Assembly (NCBI GenBank): GCA_903902745.1 | Contig: CAIUWA010000027.1 | Location: forward strand, 1 to 51,257 | Direction of reading: 5' to 3' | Length of the DNA: 51,257 nucleotides | Source of the DNA: an uncultured Opitutia bacterium | GTDB taxonomy: Bacteria; Verrucomicrobiota; Verrucomicrobiia; Opitutales; Opitutaceae | Part shown: piece by piece, positions 18,896-26,167 of the stretch | Position numbering within the stretch: the first letter of the stretch is position 1 | Layout: each line of letters opens with the position of its first letter | Program-made: the position numbers and the translations under genes | The notes under the pieces: model-generated | Seen by the model: only the letters and a program-made list of their open reading frames with translations | Databases searched by the model: none | Told to the model about the DNA's origin: nothing

Positions 18896-19795
18896 ATGCC
18901 CGCCGAACCCATTCGCTACTTTGACCGCTACACGAAGGCAGTCCGGACCGAGGAGATTTACGGCGAGGGCTGGCTGCGATTCGCCTATGAGAACCCGGCG
19001 GGGCGCTTCCTCGTCTGGCTGCTGGCCCGGCGGGCTTTTTTCTCCCAATGGTATGGCCGCAAGATGAACCGGCCGGCCAGTGCGCTGCGCATCCTGCCCT
19101 TTGTCGGCCAGTACAACCTTAACACGGATGAGTTCGCGAAATCAGTTTTCGATTACAAGACGTTCAATGAGTTCTTCTACCGGGCCTTGAAGCCGGCGGC
19201 GCGGCCCATCGCGCCGGGTGAGCGGGTCGCGGTGTTTCCCGCGGATGGCCGGCATCTGGCCTTTACCGACGTGGACGCGGCGGCGGGATTTTATGTCAAA
19301 GGCATGAAATTCACGCTGGCCGAACTGCTCGATGATGCCGGGCTGGCCGCAAAATTTGCCGGCGGTGCCATGCTCATCTCGCGGCTTTGTCCGGTGGATT
19401 ATCACCGGTTTCACTTTCCCGTGGGCGGTATTCCCGGGGAGACCCGGCTGATCAACGGCTGGCTCTACTCGGTCAGCCCGGTCGCCTTGCGCCGGAACAT
19501 CGGCTACCTGGTGGAGAACAAGCGCGAGCTCACGCTCATCGAGACTGCCGCGTTTGGGACGGTGGCCATGATGGAGGTCGGGGCGACGAACGTCGGCAGC
19601 ATCAAGCAAGGTTTCGTGCCGGGCCGGGCGGTGGAAAAAGGGGTGGAGAAGGGGCTCTTTGCCTTCGGCGGTTCCTGCGTGATCACTTTGTTTGCGCGAA
19701 ATCGAATCCGTTTTGACGACGATATTGCCGCCCAAAGCGCAAAGTGCATCGAGACCTACGCGAAGATGGGGGACCGGCTCGGTGAGGCGCCGTAG
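18896..19795 (+). CDS. psd: Phosphatidylserine decarboxylase proenzyme
   Basis: A 299-residue pyruvoyl enzyme that makes phosphatidylethanolamine from phosphatidylserine at the inner membrane. FNEFFYRALKPAARPI is the family's N-terminal signature. FPADGRH carries Asp117 and CPVDYHRFHFPVGG carries His170/His173 of the self-cleavage triad. FAFGGSCVITLF is the cleavage site, where Ser260 becomes the pyruvoyl group of the alpha chain. The GGS form (instead of LGST of E. coli) and the ~300-residue length match the second bacterial/eukaryotic-like PSD group. ATG at 18896 is chosen; an upstream GTG/other start would read through repeat-like DNA. The phosphatidylserine synthase gene is not in the window. 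Confidence 0.92.
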   Translation: MPAEPIRYFDRYTKAVRTEEIYGEGWLRFAYENPAGRFLVWLLARRAFFSQWYGRKMNRPASALRILPFVGQYNLNTDEFAKSVFDYKTFNEFFYRALKPAARPIAPGERVAVFPADGRHLAFTDVDAAAGFYVKGMKFTLAELLDDAGLAAKFAGGAMLISRLCPVDYHRFHFPVGGIPGETRLINGWLYSVSPVALRRNIGYLVENKRELTLIETAAFGTVAMMEVGATNVGSIKQGFVPGRAVEKGVEKGLFAFGGSCVITLFARNRIRFDDDIAAQSAKCIETYAKMGDRLGEAP

Positions 19796-19922
19796 CCGGA
19801 GTCGTTGCCGCCGGCTCGGCTCCGCTGGCCTCGCGGGAACTGTGGCAAGGCGGGTGAGCCGATTTCCCCGCTTGCCTCCGCCAGTCTAAAATCGGCAGTC
19901 TGAAATCGAAAATTCCCAATCC

Positions 19923-20006
19923 GCTCGGGTGGTGGAATGGCATACACGTCGGTCTTAGAAGCCGATGCCGCAAGGCGTGCAGGTTCAAGTCCTGTCCCGA
20001 GCACCA
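19923..20006 (+). tRNA. tRNA-Leu (anticodon UAG)
   Basis: An 84-base class II tRNA. The acceptor stem pairs GCTCGGG (19923-19929) with CCCGAGC (19996-20002), followed by discriminator A and an encoded CCA (20004-20006). The anticodon loop CTTAGAA gives UAG, reading CUA/CUN leucine codons. A variable arm (GATGCCGCAAGGCGT region) and the T-loop GGTTCAAGTCC are present. The decarboxylase gene ends 127 bases upstream; the interval includes a GGCAGTCTGAAATCG stretch of low complexity. Confidence 0.97.
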
Positions 20007-20463
20007 GCCTTTGCCCATCGCGGCAGCGATGCAGAAGGCTGCCGCGCCGACTTGTCCGCCATAGCTTATGCGACGGCGGAAGCCCGCGTCCAGCGAGCGA
20101 AGGCGGGCTACGATTGTCGCAATGAGCTACGACCCGGCCCGGCCAGCTTTCGCCCGGAGGGGCGGTGGATCGCCCGGATCGCTATTGCCAAGTGAGGGAA
20201 TGGACATGACCGGGCTTGCGACGGTAATAACCATAACTGGTTGCGAAGGCCTGAGGCCGGGGCTTGGGACAGAAGTAAAAATAATCTTACGAAAAGCTTG
20301 TGTCATGCGTCCAAGGTCCATACCAAAAATCGAGCATGTAAAAAGTGCTCACCGTTCACCCCTGCAGTTACCACCCCCTACACCCTAGTTTTTCCATGGC
20401 ACCCCCAGTGGTGGCCATGTGATTTAGCCCCCCGGTTTATTCTTAAACCTAGTATTTATCCTC
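20007..20463. other. Non-coding interval between tRNA-Leu and the TonB receptor
   Basis: No gene is seen. About 20040-20125 is a GC-rich repeat-like segment with words GTCCGCCATAGC, GCGACGGCGGAAG and GCGAAGGCGGGCTAC that partly pair with one another. From about 20205 the DNA becomes AT-richer (GAAGTAAAAATAATC), as expected for the promoter region of the receptor. A GAGCA(N9)TGCTC hairpin lies at 20332-20350, and an imperfect palindrome (ATGGCACC / GGTGGCCAT) at about 20395-20417 could be an operator. No recognised riboswitch is apparent, and the start codon at 20464 has no clear Shine-Dalgarno site. Confidence 0.5.
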
Positions 20464-23400
20464 ATGAAAGCACCCCGTAAAACTACATCGATGAATCCCG
20501 CGGCCAGCTTGCTGACGTCCGCGTTTTTGGCTCTGCTTTGTCCCGCACTGTTGCTGGCGCAAGCGGCGCCGAGTGCAGCCACGCTGGCCAAGTACGACAA
20601 GAACAACAACGGCCGGCTCGACGCGGATGAAATTGCCGCGATGCAGGCCGACAACGCGAAGGCCGCTCAGACGCCGGTCGCCACCGCGTCGAGTTCCTCC
20701 TCTGGCGAAGTCGTGACGCTCAACCCCTTCGAGGTCGATGCGAGCAAGGACATCGGCTACTACGCTGAAAACACTTTGGCCGGCAGCCGCCTGAAGACGA
20801 ACGTCGGCGACCTCGCCAGCTCGATCACTGTGGTGACGAAGCAGCAGCTTGAGGATACCGGCGCGCTCAACATCAACGACGTTTTCCTCTATGAGGCGAA
20901 CACCGAGGGTGCCAGCACCTACACGCCGCTGTACCTCAATCGCGGTAACGCGTCGGATTTGATCGGCGGCTACAGTTCGGACAACGGTCCGTCGTTCGGT
21001 ATCGCGCAAGCCAACCGCGTTCGCGGCTTGGGCTCGGCGGACACCGCCCAGGACAATTATCCGTCCCTGCCCCGCATTGCCTTCGACAACTACAATTCCA
21101 ACTCGGTCGAAATCAACCGCGGCCCCAATTCCATCCTCTTCGGTGCCGGCGGCGCGTCGGGCGTGGTCAACCAGTCCACGACTGAGGCTGCGCTTAACCA
21201 GCAGAAGTCGCGGGTCCAAGCTCGCTTCGGCAGCTTCGGCGCCCACCGGGAAAGCATCAGCACGAATGTTCCCGTCGGCAAGAAGGTCGCCCTGTTCTTC
21301 GCGGCCTTGTACGATAACAAGGAATTCGAGCGGAAGCCTTCCTCCATCGTGACCAAGCGCCAGTTTGCGGCCATCACCATCCAGCCGTTTGCCCAGACGA
21401 AAATCACGGGCAGCTTCGAGAACTACAACGATTTCAACAACGCCCCCAACTTCAACGAGCCGCAGGATGGTGTCAGCCCATGGTTGAATGCGGGCCGTCC
21501 AGGCTGGGATCCGACGACCCAGACCATTACTTTGGCCAACGGCACCGTGTCGGGTCCCTTCCTGAGTTCGACGCTGGATCCCCGCTGGATTGCGAATCCC
21601 TCCCTGACCGTCAATGGCACGGGTGGCTTCACCAGCTCCAGCTTGGCGACCTACATTCCTGGCATCACGAGCCACGGCAACAATGTCATCTTCTTCAACA
21701 ACGGTAAGCCCCAATGGTTCTTCGCGGCCAACGGCACATCGGGTGCGGGCACGAACGGAGCGACCGCGGTGCCGGCGGTCACGCAGAGAACGGCGGCGCA
21801 GTGGGTTCTCTCGAGCATCTCGAATACCCAGTCGAGAACTGATCTAACCCCCACCCCGCCTGCGTCCACGGGTGCGAACGCCATCGCTTCGTACTTTACT
21901 CCCGGTATCACTGACAAATCCATCTACGACTGGACGAAGTACAATTACACGGGCTCCAACTACTCCCTCACGACCAATAAGACATACAAGATCGAGCTCA
22001 ATCAGCAGATTCTCCAAGGGCTGAATCTCCAGCTCGGCTGGTTCCGGCAGGAGATGACTGACTGGCAGAGCCGCGGTGTTGGCCAGACCAATGCTGCCTC
22101 GACCATCCTCGTGGACACCAACACGAAGCTGATGGACGGCCGCCCGAATCCCTTTTTCGGAGCTCCGTTCGCCTACGACAACCAGACGGACACTTATTCC
22201 AGCCCGGAGCGGAATAACAACCTGCGTGCGACGCTGGCCTACCAGCATGACTTCACCAAGGCCCAAGGCTGGAGCCGTTACCTGAGCTTCATGGGCAAGG
22301 CTACCCTTTCAGCGGTGGCGAGCCAGCAGAAGGACGTCATCAACCGCGGGCGCTGGAGGCTCTCGCTCGATGGCGGTGATCCCCGGTTCCTGCCCAATCA
22401 GAACACCGGTAACGTCGCCAACAACTTTACGTGGGCGAGCAGCGCCAATATCGAACGCGATTACTACCTGGGTGGCACGGGCTCCAATGGTCATGTTACA
22501 CAAGGTGTGAAGGCACCGCGTGAGCCGAATTTTGGCGGTCCTAACAAGCTTCCCCTCAGTTATGTGGACTGGAACTCGACCCAGACGTGGCAGACGACGG
22601 ACATGAGCTTTGACGACAATCTGTACATCGCCGGCAACGGTCAGGGCGTGACCAACAAGACCTTGGATTCGACCAGCTTCGCCTATCAAGGCAGTCTTTG
22701 GAACAACCGCATCATCCCGACGATCGGCACGCGCTATGACAAGGTGCGGGTCTTCGTCCGCAACGGCTTGGGCTTGGGGACAACCCAGACCAGCGTGGGC
22801 GGTTTCACCAAGTATGAATACACGACCACCATGGGTGCGAAACCATATGATGTTGGTGGCGCCACCAACACCAAGGGCGTGGTCGCGCGGCCGTTCAGCG
22901 GCTGGCGGTCACTCGATGCCGCCGCGGAGCGCGGGAGCTTCCTCGCCGACATGGTGCGCGGCCTGGGCTTCTCCTACAATCACTCGGACAACTTCAGCCC
23001 GCCGCAGACCCTCCAGACCGATTTCTTCAGCACACCACTGCCCAAGCCATCCGGCAAGGGTGACGACTACGGCATCCGTGGTAGCATGTTCAACAACAAG
23101 CTGTCCTGGAACCTCAACTGGTACAAGTCCACCGCCGAGCACGCCGTGTCCGATGCGGCCAACACGGCGATCGGCCGTGCGCAACGTATCGATTCCAGCA
23201 GCATGAATGTCTGGGCTCGTGAGGTGGTGCGTATTCGCAATGGCCAGGATCCGACGGACGTCAACTTCGACAATAACACCGTGTTCCCCTTAACGATTGA
23301 TCAACAGAGACAGGTCAATGCACTGGTGGCCGGACCCGAGAAAGATGCGAATGGTTTTGCGGTAAAGACGGCGTTTACGATCCCCGGCGATCCGGATGCC

Positions 23401-24234
23401 CTGCCGAACAACACCCAGGGAACCAATTCCCTCGTGTCCAAGGGCAAGGAACTGTCCCTGATCTACAACCCGACGCGTAACTGGAACATCAAGCTAACGG
23501 CCGGACAGCAGGAGTCCAGCTACAGCAAGGCTTCCGGTGAAATCACCTCCTGGCTCTTTGGTTCGGGCAACTCCCAAAAGGGTGATGGCCGCAAGAACTT
23601 CTGGGAAAATGCCGCCGCGCCTGACCTTTCGACGGTTTATACCCGGAGCAACGGCAACAAACTGTTCCTTGGAAACTTCTGGAACAGCTACGGTTACGGT
23701 GGTGATGCCAACTCCAATAACGTCGGTGCGCTCAGCACGCCGAACACCACCTACTTCGGCATCGTCGACTCCCAGCTCTACCAGCTGATCACGCTGTCGG
23801 GCACGAAGTCTCCGGGCCAGCGCGAGTACTCCTCCTCCCTGATCACCAATTATTCCTTCCAAGAGGGAAGAATGAAGGGTCTGGCAATTGGTGGTGGCTT
23901 CCGTTGGGCGGCCAACGCCATCGTCGGTTATTATGGCAACTTGGATCCCGCGACCTTCTCGCACCCGAATAGCACCACGAACACGATCTCGTTCCCCAAC
24001 CTCGGGCAGCCCTTGTACATCCCGGCGACCACCAACTTGGATGTGTGGGCTTCGTACAGCACCCGTTTGCCCGTGTTCGGCAAGAGTGTTAGGGCCAAGT
24101 TCCAGTTTAACGTCCAATCCTTGACCGAGAGTGGCGGCCTGACGCCCATTCTCTATCAATACAATGGCGCGCCGGCTACCTACCGCATCACGGATCCTCG
24201 GACGTTCTTCGTGACCACCACGTTCGACTTCTGA
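20464..24234 (+). CDS. TonB-dependent receptor with N-terminal EF-hand-like loop
   Basis: A 1256-residue outer-membrane receptor. The signal peptide spans about 1-34 (LLTSAFLALLCPALLLAQA). Residues 45-56 (DKNNNGRLDADE) form a canonical EF-hand calcium loop inside LAKYD...IAAM. The plug domain starts at VVTLNPFEVDASKDIGYY (83 onward, probably including the TonB box), with EINRGPNSILFGAGGASGVVN near residue 220 closing the plug. The rest is a 22-strand beta-barrel rich in Asn, Thr, Tyr and Ser, ending in ...TTFDF with the terminal Phe typical of barrel proteins. It imports a large substrate using TonB/ExbBD energy; no SusD partner or substrate clue is adjacent. Monocistronic, with an intrinsic terminator 39 bases after the stop. 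Confidence 0.93.
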   Translation: MKAPRKTTSMNPAASLLTSAFLALLCPALLLAQAAPSAATLAKYDKNNNGRLDADEIAAMQADNAKAAQTPVATASSSSSGEVVTLNPFEVDASKDIGYYAENTLAGSRLKTNVGDLASSITVVTKQQLEDTGALNINDVFLYEANTEGASTYTPLYLNRGNASDLIGGYSSDNGPSFGIAQANRVRGLGSADTAQDNYPSLPRIAFDNYNSNSVEINRGPNSILFGAGGASGVVNQSTTEAALNQQKSRVQARFGSFGAHRESISTNVPVGKKVALFFAALYDNKEFERKPSSIVTKRQFAAITIQPFAQTKITGSFENYNDFNNAPNFNEPQDGVSPWLNAGRPGWDPTTQTITLANGTVSGPFLSSTLDPRWIANPSLTVNGTGGFTSSSLATYIPGITSHGNNVIFFNNGKPQWFFAANGTSGAGTNGATAVPAVTQRTAAQWVLSSISNTQSRTDLTPTPPASTGANAIASYFTPGITDKSIYDWTKYNYTGSNYSLTTNKTYKIELNQQILQGLNLQLGWFRQEMTDWQSRGVGQTNAASTILVDTNTKLMDGRPNPFFGAPFAYDNQTDTYSSPERNNNLRATLAYQHDFTKAQGWSRYLSFMGKATLSAVASQQKDVINRGRWRLSLDGGDPRFLPNQNTGNVANNFTWASSANIERDYYLGGTGSNGHVTQGVKAPREPNFGGPNKLPLSYVDWNSTQTWQTTDMSFDDNLYIAGNGQGVTNKTLDSTSFAYQGSLWNNRIIPTIGTRYDKVRVFVRNGLGLGTTQTSVGGFTKYEYTTTMGAKPYDVGGATNTKGVVARPFSGWRSLDAAAERGSFLADMVRGLGFSYNHSDNFSPPQTLQTDFFSTPLPKPSGKGDDYGIRGSMFNNKLSWNLNWYKSTAEHAVSDAANTAIGRAQRIDSSSMNVWAREVVRIRNGQDPTDVNFDNNTVFPLTIDQQRQVNALVAGPEKDANGFAVKTAFTIPGDPDALPNNTQGTNSLVSKGKELSLIYNPTRNWNIKLTAGQQESSYSKASGEITSWLFGSGNSQKGDGRKNFWENAAAPDLSTVYTRSNGNKLFLGNFWNSYGYGGDANSNNVGALSTPNTTYFGIVDSQLYQLITLSGTKSPGQREYSSSLITNYSFQEGRMKGLAIGGGFRWAANAIVGYYGNLDPATFSHPNSTTNTISFPNLGQPLYIPATTNLDVWASYSTRLPVFGKSVRAKFQFNVQSLTESGGLTPILYQYNGAPATYRITDPRTFFVTTTFDF

Positions 24235-24272
24235 TCCGATTGTGCCGGTTAGAACCGGCAAGTTATTTCCTC

Positions 24273-24309
24273 AAGCTCCCCCGCCCGAACGGCGGGGGAG
24301 CTTTTTTTT
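24273..24309 (+). terminator. Rho-independent terminator of the TonB receptor gene
   Basis: A perfect 13-bp stem (AAGCTCCCCCGCC, 24273-24285; GGCGGGGGAGCTT, 24291-24303) with a 5-base loop is followed by a run of eight Ts (24302-24309). A smaller hairpin (GCCGGTT/AACCGGC, 24244-24259) precedes it. This is the clearest intrinsic terminator in the window. Confidence 0.95.
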
Positions 24310-24450
24310 GCGGTCAGGGCACAAAATTCATTTTGTGGTTGGAGGGTGTTTTTTTAACCTGCACTGAAGCCTAACCGCATGATGCCCCAAAGATCACCTG
24401 GAGAGTCGCGCACGTTATTCAGCTACCGTCTCTAGGAAGCAGGCTACCTG

Positions 24451-26010
24451 TTGAAACCCGTGAAAATATTGAAAACATCAGCGGCGCCGGGGTTCGGGCC
24501 GGCGGCATCCCCCGGAGGGTGGATTCTGCTCGGCGGTGCCGTCATTGTCGGCGCTGCGCTCGCGGTGTACGCCAACAGTTTTCAGGTTCCCTTTGTTTTT
24601 GATGATCTGACTTCCATCCCGGGCAACCCCACCATCCGGAGTCTGGGGGAGGCATGGTGGCCGCCCAAGGGGCAGGGCGCCCTCACCGTCGCAGGCCGGC
24701 CATGGCTGAACTTCACGCTGGGGATGAATTATGCGGTCAGCGGACTGGAGGTATGGAGCTACCATGCGCTCAACTTCGCCATTCATCTTCTCGCGGGACT
24801 TGCCTTGTTCGGCTTGGTGCGTCGCACCCTCGTGCGGCCACTACTGGCGCCACGGTTTGAGAGCCAGGCCTTGCCGCTCGCACTGACGATCGCGGTCCTG
24901 TGGACGCTGCATCCGTTGCAGACCGAGGCGGTGACTTATGTCATTCAGCGCGCGGAGTCGTTGATGGGATTGTTTTTCCTCGTCACGCTGTATGGCTTTG
25001 TCCGGTCGGTGGAATCACCCCGGCCGCGCTGGTGGCAGGTCGTGACGGTCGCGGCCTGCCTGCTGGGAGTCGGCACGAAGGAAGTAGCGATCATGATCCC
25101 GGTCATGGTGCTGCTCTATGACCGGACCTTCGTCAGCGGTAGTTTCCGCGCCGCCTGGCGGCAGCACCGCTGGCAGCATCTCTCGTTGCTGGCGACGTGG
25201 CTGCCGTTGTTCGCCTTCGTGGCTAGCACGGGTGGCAATCGCAGTGGCGTCTTCCATTTGACGGAAGGCGCAATGTGGGTGGGGCACGGACTGACGCAAT
25301 TCGAAGCGGTCGCCCGCTACGTCGGGCTGGCGTTCTGGCCGCATCCGCTCGTGTTCGACTACGGCGAGATTCCCCCGCCGCCCTTGGCTGCGGCCCTGCC
25401 GTGGGCGCTGCCGGTGCTGGGGCTCGCGGTGGTGACGCTGGTGGCACTGTGGCGCCGGCCGGCCGCGGGCTTTCTCGGGGCCTGGTTTTTTGGGATCCTC
25501 GCCCCGACCTGCCTCCTGCCCGCCACGCTCCAGATCATTGTCGAGCACCGCATGTATCTGCCACTGGCGGCGGTCATCACCCTATTGGTGACCGGATCCT
25601 ACCTGTTGGTGGGGCGAAGGGTCATCATCGTGTTTCTGGCCCTTGCCGTGGGCGCCGGCTGGCTGACCGTCCGGCGCAACGAAGTATATCGCAGCGAGCT
25701 CAGCCTGTGGGGCGACACGGTGACGAAACGGCCGGACAACGATCACGCCCGCATTAATTATGGCCTGGCGCTCACGAAGGCGGAACGAACCGCCGAGGCA
25801 GCGGTGCAATTTGAGGCGGCGGTGCGGCTGCAGCCCGGCAGCCTGCAGGCGCACAACAATCTGGGCAATGCACGGGCACTGGCGGGGCGATATGACGAGG
25901 CCATCGCCGAGTATGAAATCGTCCTGCGCGGGCGACCGAACGAGCCAGGGGTGATCCAAAACCTGGAGCAGGTTCGCGCGATGAAGCGGTACTACCAGCA
26001 GAAGCAGTGA
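24451..26010 (+). CDS. TMTC-like multi-pass GT-C membrane protein with short TPR tail (copy 1)
   Basis: A 519-residue protein. An N-terminal hydrophobic region of about 10-11 helices carries FVFDDLTSIPGNPTIRSL, the acidic first lumenal/periplasmic loop of GT-C transferases, and LWTLHPLQTEAVTYVIQRAESLMGLFFL, which closely follows the HP.(H/Q)TEAV...GRA.. motif of eukaryotic TMTC O-mannosyltransferases. The C-terminus (about 420-510) holds two TPRs. GT-C enzymes use lipid-phosphate sugars on the outer membrane face of the inner membrane. The start is TTG at 24451 or GTG at 24460; neither has a strong ribosome-binding site. Two paralogues follow. Substrate unknown; transferase activity is inferred from family motifs. 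Confidence 0.72.
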   Translation: MKPVKILKTSAAPGFGPAASPGGWILLGGAVIVGAALAVYANSFQVPFVFDDLTSIPGNPTIRSLGEAWWPPKGQGALTVAGRPWLNFTLGMNYAVSGLEVWSYHALNFAIHLLAGLALFGLVRRTLVRPLLAPRFESQALPLALTIAVLWTLHPLQTEAVTYVIQRAESLMGLFFLVTLYGFVRSVESPRPRWWQVVTVAACLLGVGTKEVAIMIPVMVLLYDRTFVSGSFRAAWRQHRWQHLSLLATWLPLFAFVASTGGNRSGVFHLTEGAMWVGHGLTQFEAVARYVGLAFWPHPLVFDYGEIPPPPLAAALPWALPVLGLAVVTLVALWRRPAAGFLGAWFFGILAPTCLLPATLQIIVEHRMYLPLAAVITLLVTGSYLLVGRRVIIVFLALAVGAGWLTVRRNEVYRSELSLWGDTVTKRPDNDHARINYGLALTKAERTAEAAVQFEAAVRLQPGSLQAHNNLGNARALAGRYDEAIAEYEIVLRGRPNEPGVIQNLEQVRAMKRYYQQKQ

Positions 26011-26045
26011 AACGGCCGGAAATTCGGACCGGTCGACGCCTGCCG

Positions 26046-26075
26046 TTGACTTGTTTCCGCGTGCAACAAAATATT
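26046..26075 (+). promoter_or_regulatory. Candidate promoter for copy 2
   Basis: TTGACT at 26046-26051, 18 bases, then AATATT at 26070-26075. The same arrangement (TTGACT, 17 bases, AAACAT) occurs at 28230-28258 before copy 3, with shared flanking bases. Both predicted transcription starts fall at or next to a GTG codon, which suggests leaderless translation. The -35 is strong and the -10 weak. Confidence 0.45.
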
Positions 26076-26080
26076 CGCCG

Positions 26081-26167
26081 GTGAATCCCAGACGAAGCTC
26101 CGTCCTGGCCGGTTTGATCCCCTTCATCGCGGACGTTCGTCGCGGCGCCGCCCGAAGCATCCCGTGA
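26081..26167 (+). CDS. Small upstream ORF or relic of the paralogue N-terminus
   Basis: A 28-residue reading frame beginning GTG (MNPRRSSVLAGLIPF) and ending TGA at 26165-26167. Its start resembles the N-terminus of copy 3 (MNPGKRASVLAVLV), so it is either a leader peptide or the decayed 5' end of an older copy. Its last bases overlap the GTG start of copy 2 as GTGA, which would allow coupled translation. Position relative to the candidate promoter makes it close to leaderless. Confidence 0.4.
   Translation: MNPRRSSVLAGLIPFIADVRRGAARSIP

Noticed and set aside
20449-21714. A 421-codon open frame antisense to the start of the TonB receptor
   Set aside because: Composition (Arg, Gly, Val, Ala) without motifs and complete overlap with a well-supported gene; a shadow frame.
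24320-24337. Second terminator hairpin (CACAAAA / TTTTGTG) after the TonB receptor
   Set aside because: The stem is short and AT-rich, and the T-run is 12 bases away; the upstream 13-bp hairpin already explains termination.
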